A program made the translations under genes and the position numbers. Under the pieces are notes generated by a model. It was given only the letters and a program-made list of their open reading frames with translations, had not been told where the DNA came from and made no database searches. Below are positions 54,617-61,707 of a stretch of 64,000 bases of DNA, piece by piece; the first letter of the stretch is position 1, and every line of letters starts with the position of its first letter. The DNA comes from DATIUV01 sp049322755 (GTDB lineage: Bacteria > Pseudomonadota > Gammaproteobacteria > Burkholderiales > UBA6910), in NCBI GenBank assembly GCA_049322755.1, contig JBMOQX010000040.1, forward strand, positions 1-64,000, written 5' to 3'.

Positions 54617-55359
54617 CTAGAGGCCGGCGGTCGGGCTCGGGATGCGGGCGTGGATGGCGTCGATTTCGGCCAGCAGATCCGCGTCCAGCTCCAGCGTCGC
54701 CGCCGCCAGGTTCTGCTCCAGCTGCGCCACTGTGGTGGCGCCGAGGATGGTGGCGGTGGTGAACCAGCGGCTGCGCACGAAGGCGATGGCGATGTCGGCG
54801 AGCCGCACGCCGCGGCGTTTCGCCAGCGCGGCATACTCCTCGGCCGCCCGCACGACGCCCTCGCGCCGGTAGCGCTCGCCGAAGTTCTCGAACAGCGTGA
54901 GCCGCGCCCCCGGCGGCTTCGCGCCGCCGACGTACTTGCCCGCCAGCACGCCCATGCCCAGCGGGCTGTAGGCCAGCAGCCCCACCCGCTCGCGGAAGCA
55001 CGCCTCCGCCAGGTCGTACTCGAACGTGCGCGACACCAGGTTGTAGTTGTTCTGGATCGTCACCGGCCGCGCACCCAGTCGCGCCGCCCCGGCCCTGCCA
55101 CCTTGGTGGCGACGATCACCCGGTCGCGCTGCGTGCGCCCGAGCCAGCTGCCGAGGATCGTCTCGGTGCGTCCCATGGTGCGCGGCCCCGGCGGGATCGG
55201 GTACATCTCGGCGCTGTCGATGAAGTTGACGCCGTGGGCCAGCGCGCACTCGATCTGGGCGTGGGCCTCGGCCTCGCTGTTCTGCTCGCCCCAGGTCATG
55301 GTGCCGAGGCAGAACTCGGATACGCTGAGGTCGGTGTCGGGCAGGGTATGGTGTCGCAT
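54617..55359 (-). pseudogene. aldo/keto reductase (Tas type) with an internal deletion
   Basis: The N-terminal part (from ATG 55359) reads MRHHTLPDTDLSVSEFCLGT, keeps the catalytic Asp and Tyr in IDSAEMYP and the Lys in VIVATKVAGPG, and stops at DWVRGR. The C-terminal part resumes in another frame at VTIQNNYNLVSRTFEYDLAE and runs to the normal end. About 100-110 codons of barrel between DWVRG and VTIQNN are absent at the joint near 55064, and the frame is broken there. The enzyme cannot fold as a TIM barrel, so the gene is dead. Confidence 0.85.
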
Positions 55360-55688
55360 CGGTCTCCGGAGAATGTCGGGCGCCGCCGCGCCGCAGGCGG
55401 TACTTTCGCACACCCGTCGCCGACGGCGCGACACCGGCCGTAAACTGGCGCATCCAACAACCCCACGAACGCCTGCCCGGGAATCGGCCGATGGCCTACA
55501 TGCGCCCTTCGGCGCCGCGCGATGCTGGAAATCAACCTGCTGCGCACGCGGTGCGAGGACCTGCCGCCGCAGCGGACAGCGTTCGCCGACGCCGAGCGCT
55601 ACTTCTAAGCGCCGGCGCTCGCGCCGCACGGCAGTGGCGTAGAATGCCTCCCGCATCGTCTTAACCCGTTGGAGGGAACGGCGTCGTC
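55360..55688. other. gene-poor region with a possible serS-like start fragment
   Basis: No intact gene. A 28-codon frame at 55522-55608 begins MLEINLLRTRCEDL, which recalls the opening of seryl-tRNA synthetase (MLDIxLLR), but it ends at once and may be chance. A TAGAAT box at 55640-55645 is a candidate -10 for the split-barrel gene at 55689. Confidence 0.3.
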
Positions 55689-56186
55689 ATGGCTTCGGCG
55701 GCCCCCAGTGTGAGCTTCCTGTCGGCGGAAAACGCCGCCTTCGTCCAGCAGGGCGTGTCGGTCATCGCCGGCGCGCGCGACCGCGACAACGTGCCGACGC
55801 TGGTGCGTGGCGTCGGCTGCCGGGTGGCCGCGGACCGCGATCGCGTGACCGTCTTCCTGCCGGCGTCCCAGTGCGCCGAGTTGTTGGCGAACGTGCGCGA
55901 CAACGGCGCCATCGCCGTGGTGTTCTGCCAGCCCAGCACCCACCGCACCATCCAGCTGAAGGGCACCGACGCGACGGTGGTGCCGCTGGCGCCCGGCGAC
56001 CACGAGCGCATGGCGGCGCAGGCGGCCGCGCTGGCGGCGGACATCATCGGCATCGGCTACCGCGAAGCCCCGGTGCGCACGCTGCTTGCCTACGCGCCCG
56101 AAGACGTGGTGGCGGTGGCGTTCACGCCGGCGGCGGCGTTCCAGCAGACGCCCGGCCCCAACGCCGGCGCGCGCATCCCGGGCTGA
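55689..56186 (+). CDS. pyridoxamine 5'-phosphate oxidase-related (FMN split barrel) protein
   Basis: 165 residues with a split beta-barrel pattern: FLSAENAAFVQQGVSVIAGA, then VPTLVRGVGCRVAADRDRVT, then AVVFCQPSTHRTIQLKGTDA. Such proteins bind FMN, F420 or haem, and most are of unknown role. It is followed after three bases by a larger gene that begins with the same kind of domain, so the two probably work together. Total length is typical of a single domain. Confidence 0.8.
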   Translation: MASAAPSVSFLSAENAAFVQQGVSVIAGARDRDNVPTLVRGVGCRVAADRDRVTVFLPASQCAELLANVRDNGAIAVVFCQPSTHRTIQLKGTDATVVPLAPGDHERMAAQAAALAADIIGIGYREAPVRTLLAYAPEDVVAVAFTPAAAFQQTPGPNAGARIPG

Positions 56187-56189
56187 GCC

Positions 56190-57539
56190 GTGACGCTCAC
56201 GCTGGATGCGATCCGCGGCTGCTTCGAGGGCGTGATCCCGGCCCAGGTGGCCACCTGCGCGCCCGACGGCACGCCCAACGTCACCTACGTCTCCCAGGTG
56301 CACTACGTCGACGCCGGGCACGTCGCGCTCACCTACCAGTTTTTCAACAAGACGCGCGAGAACATCCTCGTCAACCCGCGCGCCTGCGTGCTGGTGAACG
56401 TGCCCGAGACCGCCGCCCGCTACCGCATCCGCGCGCACTACCTGCGCACCGAGACCGCCGGGCCGGTTTTTGAGAGCATGAAGGCGAAGCTGGCCGCCAT
56501 CGCCTCCCACACCGGCATGACCGGCGTGTTCCGGCTGCTGGGTTCGGACATCTACCGGGTCGAGGACATCGAGCACGTGCCGGGGCCGGAGCTGCCGCCG
56601 CCGCCGCCGCGCTACCGGCTGTCGGGGCTGCGGGCCTGCAGCGAGCGGCTGGCAGCGTGCACCGAGCTGGGCGCGCTGCTGGACGAGACGCTGGCGGCGC
56701 TGGAGCAGCTGCTGGGGGTGGAGCACCTGATGGTGCTGATGTTCGACCCCGTGGCCCACGCCCTCTACACCGTGGCGAGCCGCGGCTACGAGGCCTCCGG
56801 CGTCGGCGCCGAGATCCCGCTGGGCTACGGCGTCATCGGGGTGGCGGCAGCGCAGCGCACGCCGATCCGCATCGGCCACATGACCGAGGAATACAGCTAC
56901 GGCCGGGCAGTGCGCGAGGCGGTGCGCAGCGGCGACCTGGCCGCGCTGCTGCACCAGGAGATCCCGCTGCCAGGGCTGCCCGCCTCGCGCAGCCAGCTGG
57001 CGGTGCCCATCGCCTCCGGCGACGAGCTGCTCGGCACGCTCTACGCCGAGAGCGCCGAGGAGCGGCGCTTCGACTACCAGGACGAGGACGCGCTGATGAC
57101 GCTGGTGCCGCACCTGGCGAGCCTGATGGCGCGGCTGCGGGAATCCGCCGAGGCGGCGGGCGAATCGCCCCGCGCCGGCCGCCGCGCGGCCAGGGTAACG
57201 GGCGCGCCGCTCGTCATCCGCCGCTACCCCGGCAACGACAGCGTGTTCCTCGGCGACGACTACCTGATCAAGGGCGTGGCCGGCGCCATCTTCTGGAAGC
57301 TGGCGAGCGACTATGTGCGCGCCGGCCGCACCGAGTTCAGCAACCGCGAGCTGCGGGTCGACCCCTCGATCCGGCTGCCGGAGGTGTCGGAGAACCTGGA
57401 GGCGCGCCTCATCCTGCTCGAGCGCCGGCTGCGCGAGCGCTCGCCCGACGTCGGCATCGAGAAGACCGGCCGCGGCCGCTTCCGGCTGGTGGTGCGGCGG
57501 CCGCTCCGGCTGGAGGAACTGGCGGAGCCCGGTTCCTGA
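56190..57539 (+). CDS. split-barrel/GAF/winged-helix-like sensor protein
   Basis: 449 residues from a GTG at 56190. Residues 1-130 form a PNPOx-like flavin split barrel (AQVATCAPDGTPNVTYVSQV, HVALTYQFFNKTRENILVNP). A proline linker (PGPELPPPPPRYR) leads to a GAF domain (about 150-320; LGALLDETLAALEQLLGVEH, SQLAVPIASGDELLGTLYAE). The last 100 residues (FLGDDYLIKGVAGAIFWKLA, REFSNRELR-like EFSNRELRVDPSIRLPE, DVGIEKTGRGRFRLVV) resemble a C-terminal winged helix of response-regulator or SARP type. A redox- or ligand-sensing regulator is inferred. It is unusual to find all three together. Confidence 0.8.
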   Translation: MTLTLDAIRGCFEGVIPAQVATCAPDGTPNVTYVSQVHYVDAGHVALTYQFFNKTRENILVNPRACVLVNVPETAARYRIRAHYLRTETAGPVFESMKAKLAAIASHTGMTGVFRLLGSDIYRVEDIEHVPGPELPPPPPRYRLSGLRACSERLAACTELGALLDETLAALEQLLGVEHLMVLMFDPVAHALYTVASRGYEASGVGAEIPLGYGVIGVAAAQRTPIRIGHMTEEYSYGRAVREAVRSGDLAALLHQEIPLPGLPASRSQLAVPIASGDELLGTLYAESAEERRFDYQDEDALMTLVPHLASLMARLRESAEAAGESPRAGRRAARVTGAPLVIRRYPGNDSVFLGDDYLIKGVAGAIFWKLASDYVRAGRTEFSNRELRVDPSIRLPEVSENLEARLILLERRLRERSPDVGIEKTGRGRFRLVVRRPLRLEELAEPGS

Positions 57540-57558
57540 GCCGCCGCCCGTCGCGTCG

Positions 57559-58065
57559 TCACTTGGTGGCGGCGTGCTTCGGCAGATTCTGCGGCACGAA
57601 CACGTAGAACGGCGTCGATACGGGCTGTCCGGGCGGGACGAACGCCGGCGCCGGCTCGCCGGCGGGAGGCAGGCTCCGCACGTAGCGGTACAACGCGCGC
57701 AGGTCGTCGTCACTCATGTCGCGCAGGTTGAACCACGGCATCGGCGGGCGCATCGCGGTGCGGGCGCGCTCGAGCCATTGGGCCTCCGTCAGCTCGCGCA
57801 GTTTCAACCGCAGGTTCGGGGGATAGGTGGTGCCCCAGGGACCCTGGAAGCCGACGGACAAGCCCGTCAGCCAATCCCGCTCGGGCACCTGGCCGGCGGT
57901 TTCAAGGTAGTTGGGCGTGTGGCAGTCGTTGCAGGCGCCGATCTGCACCAGGTAACGGCCGCGCTCCACCATGCGCGCCGCCGCGCCGTCGTCCGCGGCC
58001 GCGCCGCCCGTCCAGGCCATCGTCAGCGGCAGCGCGAACGCCGCCGCAAGCTTGCGTGTGTTCAT
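57559..58065 (-). CDS. periplasmic c-type cytochrome
   Basis: 168 residues with a Sec signal peptide (MNTRKLAAAFALPLTMAWTG) ending near AAADD. One haem site CNDCH occurs at about residues 45-49, and a likely methionine ligand lies in RPPMPWFNLRDMSDDDL, with the closing helix LRALYRYVRSLPP. It is a monohaem class I cytochrome, probably an electron carrier for a periplasmic dehydrogenase not seen here. Its promoter carries four phased repeats (58154-58191) and a TATAGT -10 box, indicating control by a response regulator. Confidence 0.88.
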   Translation of the reverse strand: MNTRKLAAAFALPLTMAWTGGAAADDGAAARMVERGRYLVQIGACNDCHTPNYLETAGQVPERDWLTGLSVGFQGPWGTTYPPNLRLKLRELTEAQWLERARTAMRPPMPWFNLRDMSDDDLRALYRYVRSLPPAGEPAPAFVPPGQPVSTPFYVFVPQNLPKHAATK

Positions 58066-58125
58066 CGGTCCGTCTCCTCGTTGGGCTCCGCGCGCCCCGG
58101 CATGGAGCGCGATCGGCGTGGGCGG

Positions 58126-58191
58126 ACTATACGGAGACGGCCGCCGCGGCGTTCCTAAATGTTGCCTAAACGAATCCTAAGTTTTTCCTAA
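58126..58191 (-). promoter_or_regulatory. activator-type promoter with four 11-bp-phased TTAGG repeats
   Basis: On the minus strand TTAGG occurs at four places with exact 11-base spacing (58191-58187, 58180-58176, 58169-58165, 58158-58154). The -10 box TATAGT lies at 58131-58126, and the -35 position (about 58149-58154) is poor and touches the last repeat. This is the known layout of OmpR/PhoB-type response-regulator sites that replace the -35 contact. Transcription would run into the cytochrome c gene. Confidence 0.8.
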
Positions 58192-58202
58192 AGACGGCAA
58201 GG

Positions 58203-58880
58203 TCAGTCGAGCTGGAATCGCACCGGCAACAGGATCGCCTTGCCGGCGCTCGCCGGTCCCAGCGCCCCCAGCAGCCGCACTGCCCGCAGCGCCGCCTGGT
58301 CCAGGATCGGGTGTCCCGAACTGCTGGCCACCGATGCTTCCGCGATGCGCCCGCCCGCGCCCACGTCCAGCAGCAGCACCACCTCCCCTTCGAGCCCGCG
58401 GCGCACCGCCTCCTCCGGATAGAGCAGCGTTTCCGCCAGGCGCTGATAGGTGGCGTCCAGATCGCGGGGCGCAAGCGGCTCCGCCGGCGGCCGCGCCCTG
58501 GGACTGGCTCGCGGCGGCGTCTGCGGGGGCGGCGGCTCCGCCCGGCGCGCGGGCGGGGGCGGCCTGGGGGTTGGCGCCGGCTCATCGCGCAGCGTGTCCT
58601 TGATCACGGGCGGCGGAGGCGGCGCGGCTTCCGGCAGCGGCAGCCCGGCCGGCGTTTCCGGCTGCGGCCGCGGCACCAGCCGCGCCTCGATCACCGAGAG
58701 GGTTTCGTCCAGCAGCGCCGTTGCGCGCCGGAATGCCGGGTCCAGCAGCGTCAGCGCCAGCGCGTGCAGAGCGAGCGAAACCCCGAGGGCCCACGCCAGC
58801 GTCCGCAGCTCCGGGTTCACCCTGATTTTTCCGGCGCGTGGGCCCGGCCCGGAGCCGGCACCTGCCGCCGCCTTTGACAT
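58203..58880 (-). CDS. TonB-like energy transducer
   Basis: 225 residues. A single membrane anchor (LRTLAWALGVSLALHALALT, about 26-45) follows a short basic cytoplasmic part. A long Pro-rich periplasmic linker (about 70-145) leads to a TonB C-terminal domain (YPEEAVRRGLEGEVVLLLDV, HPILDQAALRAVRLLG). It would pass proton-motive energy to outer-membrane receptors. No ExbB/ExbD or receptor is nearby. It is divergent from the ankyrin gene, with only 30 bases between starts. Confidence 0.9.
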   Translation of the reverse strand: MSKAAAGAGSGPGPRAGKIRVNPELRTLAWALGVSLALHALALTLLDPAFRRATALLDETLSVIEARLVPRPQPETPAGLPLPEAAPPPPPVIKDTLRDEPAPTPRPPPPARRAEPPPPQTPPRASPRARPPAEPLAPRDLDATYQRLAETLLYPEEAVRRGLEGEVVLLLDVGAGGRIAEASVASSSGHPILDQAALRAVRLLGALGPASAGKAILLPVRFQLD

Positions 58881-58910
58881 CCGTCCATGGATTTTCGACT
58901 ATGAGGGCCT

Positions 58911-59999
58911 ATGCGCAATCAACGCAAGCGCACCGCGCCCCACGCCGCCCGTTCCCGCTGGCTCGCGGCGCTGCTGGCCATCCTGCTGCTGGCAGCGCCG
59001 GCGGCAAGCCTGCGCGCCGAAGAACCCGCAGCCGGATTCCAGCTGCCGTTCCGGCTGAATTTCGGCCCGTCCTTTCCGCCGGACCCGGCGCGCTTCGGCG
59101 CCGTGGTGGAAAACGGCGACCTGCAGACGGTACGCGCGTGGCTCGATCGCGGGCTCGACCCCAACCTGCACGCCGACCGCATCGGCACCGGGCTGATGAT
59201 CGCCGCCTGGGAAGGCAACCTGCCGATGATGGAGCTGTTCGTCGCGCGTGGCGCCGACGTCAACGCCGTCAACCGGAAGGACGAGACGGCGCTGATGCAC
59301 GCGGCATGGAAGGGACACCTGGCGGCGGTGCGCTGGCTGCTGGAGCGCGGCGCGCGCATCAATCGCGCCGGAATGCAGTGGTCCGCGCTGCATTACGCCG
59401 TGTTCAACGGCCAGGACGAGGTGGCGCGCTACCTCGTCGAGCGCGGCGCGGCGATCAACGCGCGTTCCCCCAACGCCTCCACGCCGCTGATGATGGCGGC
59501 GCGGGAGGGCCACGAGCAGACGGCGAAGATGCTGCTGGACCTGGGGGCGGACACCGGGCTCAGGAACGACTGGGGCGACGACGCGATGGCCTTCGCGATG
59601 CGCTACGAGAACGTCCGCATCGCCAGGATGGTCTCGACGCAGGAGGAGTTCGCGCGCGCGGCCCGCGCCCCCGAGAGCTTCGGCCCGAAGACGCGCTCGG
59701 CGCTGGCGCCGGCGCGCATCCAGGCGCTGATGCGGGAAATGCTGGCCGCCGAGGCGGCGGGACGCCTTACGCCGGCGCTCTACGAGACCTACCAGGCGGC
59801 GCTGGCCGACCTGCGCAAGGAATCCGAGCGCGCTGGGGCCCGCGACGATGCGCCCCGGGTGGATGCGCCCAAGGCGCTGGTGATCCGCGCCAAGCGCGGC
59901 GCGCCGGGGAAGGAGAAAGCAACGCTGATCTACGAGGACGGCGCGAGGCAGGACGCGCTCGAGGGCGGCAAGCCGCCCGCGCCGGGCAGGAACAACTAG
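58911..59999 (+). CDS. secreted ankyrin-repeat protein
   Basis: 362 residues with a twin-basic start and a long hydrophobic signal (LAALLAILLLAAPAASLRA), cleaved near AEEPA. Five or so ankyrin repeats follow (about 60-225; TGLMIAAWEGNLPMMELFVA, TALMHAAWKGHLAAVRWLLE, TPLMMAAREGHEQTAKMLLD). The C-terminal third is charged and not recognised. Periplasmic ankyrin proteins are often inhibitors or partners of enzymes such as catalase, but no partner is visible. The first 10 residues carry many Arg, and a twin-arginine motif is not clear. Confidence 0.88.
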   Translation: MRNQRKRTAPHAARSRWLAALLAILLLAAPAASLRAEEPAAGFQLPFRLNFGPSFPPDPARFGAVVENGDLQTVRAWLDRGLDPNLHADRIGTGLMIAAWEGNLPMMELFVARGADVNAVNRKDETALMHAAWKGHLAAVRWLLERGARINRAGMQWSALHYAVFNGQDEVARYLVERGAAINARSPNASTPLMMAAREGHEQTAKMLLDLGADTGLRNDWGDDAMAFAMRYENVRIARMVSTQEEFARAARAPESFGPKTRSALAPARIQALMREMLAAEAAGRLTPALYETYQAALADLRKESERAGARDDAPRVDAPKALVIRAKRGAPGKEKATLIYEDGARQDALEGGKPPAPGRNN

Positions 60000-60005
60000 C
60001 CGCCG

Positions 60006-60251
60006 TCAGGCGGCCGACCGCGAGGGGCCGGTGTCGCGGTGGCGGAAATTGATGCGGGCCTTGGTGAGGTCGTAGGGCGAGAGTTCCACGGCCACCCGGT
60101 CGCCCTCGGTGATGCGGATGCGGAACTTGCGCATCTTTCCGGACGCGTAGGCCAGCACCTCGACGTTGTTGTCCAGCTTCACCCGGAACCGGGTGTTCGG
60201 CAGCACCTCCACCACGGTGCCTTCCATTTCGATCAGGTCTTCCTTCGCCAT
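60006..60251 (-). CDS. infA: translation initiation factor IF-1
   Basis: 81 residues with a textbook S1/OB fold: MAKEDLIEMEGTVVEVLPNT, then VLAYASGKMRKFRIRITEGD and VELSPYDLTKARINFRHRD. IF-1 binds the ribosomal A site during initiation. A ten-residue extension (TGPSRSAA) beyond the usual 72 residues and the position outside a ribosomal protein operon suggest it is one of two IF-1 copies, as is common in betaproteobacteria. Confidence 0.96.
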   Translation of the reverse strand: MAKEDLIEMEGTVVEVLPNTRFRVKLDNNVEVLAYASGKMRKFRIRITEGDRVAVELSPYDLTKARINFRHRDTGPSRSAA

Positions 60252-60289
60252 GCGGGTCCTCGGTGATTGACGGGGCGTGCTGCGGCGCG

Positions 60290-60454
60290 TCAGCGCGAGC
60301 CGGCCGGGTCGGGGTTGCGCGGGGGACGGCCCGGGCGGCCGCGGCGGGCCTTGGCGTCCTTGGACTGGTTGGAGCCCTTGGAAGACGTCGTCTGGCGCAG
60401 CCGGTGGCTGAGGATCATCGCGGTGGCTTCTTGCGGTGACAGGGGACGGGCCAT
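60290..60454 (-). CDS. small basic hypothetical protein upstream of infA
   Basis: 54 residues, from an ATG at 60454 with a strong GGAGGT site eight bases upstream. It reads MARPLSPQEATAMILSHRLR, then a Lys/Ser-rich middle and RRGRPGRPPRNPDPAGSR at the end. The strong ribosome site and the promoter at 60536-60564 support a real gene. The AT-hook-like GRPGRPP run suggests nucleic-acid binding. It is 38 bases before infA and is likely co-transcribed. Confidence 0.7.
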   Translation of the reverse strand: MARPLSPQEATAMILSHRLRQTTSSKGSNQSKDAKARRGRPGRPPRNPDPAGSR

Positions 60455-60535
60455 GGGAGCACCTCCATTGGGAATCTGAAACAGAATGGCCTCCCGCGGA
60501 AGTCAAACAGCAGGAGGCCTCTTAGAATGTGGATA

Positions 60536-60564
60536 ATTATACAGGTTTTGCTCCCCCACATCAA
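60536..60564 (-). promoter_or_regulatory. sigma-70 promoter for the small gene and infA
   Basis: On the minus strand TTGATG (60564-60559), a 17-base spacer and TATAAT (60541-60536) form a near-consensus promoter. It reads into the small gene starting at 60454 and then infA. Confidence 0.8.
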
Positions 60565-60588
60565 CCCGGACCCCGCCGGGGACAGGGT

Positions 60589-61707
60589 TCAGGGGGCTGC
60601 GGGGCCGGGCGGCCGCAGGGCCAGTCCCAGGCCCGGCCGCCCCGCCACCGGGGCCGGATCCAGGACTCCGCCGGCGCCGAACATGAGGGACGGGGCGGCC
60701 ACGTCCTGGGCCAGCAGAAGGGTGCCGAAGGCGCCCTCCTGCCCCGCCAGCGCCCCCCCGGCCGCCGCCGCCACCGGCAGCGCGGCCCGGGTCAGCACGC
60801 TGGTCTCCCCCACTTGGGCGCCCACGATGACCCGCACGCCCGCCTCCCGGGCCGCCGCCACCGCCGCCAGCGCCCGCCCGATCCCGCCCATCTTGGATAC
60901 CCGCACGTTGACGATCCAGCGGGCGGCCGGGCCCGGAAGCGTGCGGATCGGGCCGGCGCGGGCACAGCTCTCGTCCAGGATCACCGGCACCCCCAGTGCA
61001 TCGGCGACGGCCGCCAAGCCGTCCAGGTCACCCGCGCCGAGCGGCTCCTCGACGGCGAACAGCGGCGCCGGCAGGGACGCCAGGTGCGCCAGCGCCTCGA
61101 CAGGGGAACGCCACAGGTTGTTGGCGTCCACCCGGATGCGCGCCGCGCCCAGGCCGGCCAGGGCCTCGAGCCGCGCGCCGTCCCGGGCCCGATCCCCGGA
61201 GAGCTTGACCTTGAAATCGTCAAAGCCGAGCCGGCGATACTGCTGGGCCTGGGCGCTGAAGGCTTCGAGGCTGGCGTCCCCCAGCACCGCCGTGTAGCGG
61301 AACGGGCCGGCGAGCTCGGGCAACCCCAGCAGCGCCTCCACCGAGCAGCCCGCCGCGCAGCCGAACAGGTCCAGCAGCGCCAGCTCCAGCGCGCACCAGG
61401 CGGCGGGGCTGGCGTCGATGGCGGCCTCATGGCGCTGGGCGTACGCCGCCAGCGACGCCACGTCGCCGACCTCGCGGCGCAGGACCTCGCGATGGGCGTC
61501 GATGAAAGCCAGCGCGCCGGCCACCGACTCGCCGGTGACGTACTCCCGCGGACAGCCTTCCCCGCAGCCGGCGTGCCCGGCGGCGTCGCGCGCTTCCACC
61601 CACACCGCTGCGGTCTGTGCGCGTTCGGCCGCGGCGTGCTTGAACGCCACGCGAAATGGAATCGAAAGCGATCGGGCCGCGATCGACGCGACCGCCGCGC
61701 CGCTCAC
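60589..61707 (-). CDS. enolase-superfamily enzyme (dipeptide epimerase/muconate-lactonising-type)
   Basis: 372 residues. After the capping domain (FRVAFKHAAAERAQTAAVWV), the barrel carries the catalytic KxK in FDDFKVKLSGD (about 165), metal ligands in RVDANNLW, FAVEEPLG and VILDESCA, and the second lysine in VRVSKMGGIG. The general chemistry is proton abstraction next to a carboxylate; epimerisation of a dipeptide-like compound or OSBS-type elimination is possible. The GTG at 61707 overlaps the previous stop (GTGA) and has GGAGG upstream, so it is translationally coupled to the GH3 fusion gene. Confidence 0.88.
   Translation of the reverse strand: MSGAAVASIAARSLSIPFRVAFKHAAAERAQTAAVWVEARDAAGHAGCGEGCPREYVTGESVAGALAFIDAHREVLRREVGDVASLAAYAQRHEAAIDASPAAWCALELALLDLFGCAAGCSVEALLGLPELAGPFRYTAVLGDASLEAFSAQAQQYRRLGFDDFKVKLSGDRARDGARLEALAGLGAARIRVDANNLWRSPVEALAHLASLPAPLFAVEEPLGAGDLDGLAAVADALGVPVILDESCARAGPIRTLPGPAARWIVNVRVSKMGGIGRALAAVAAAREAGVRVIVGAQVGETSVLTRAALPVAAAAGGALAGQEGAFGTLLLAQDVAAPSLMFGAGGVLDPAPVAGRPGLGLALRPPGPAAP

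Noticed and set aside
54617..55359. Programmed frameshift as explanation for the aldo/keto reductase
   Set aside because: About 100 codons of the barrel are missing at the joint, so a ribosomal shift could not restore the protein.
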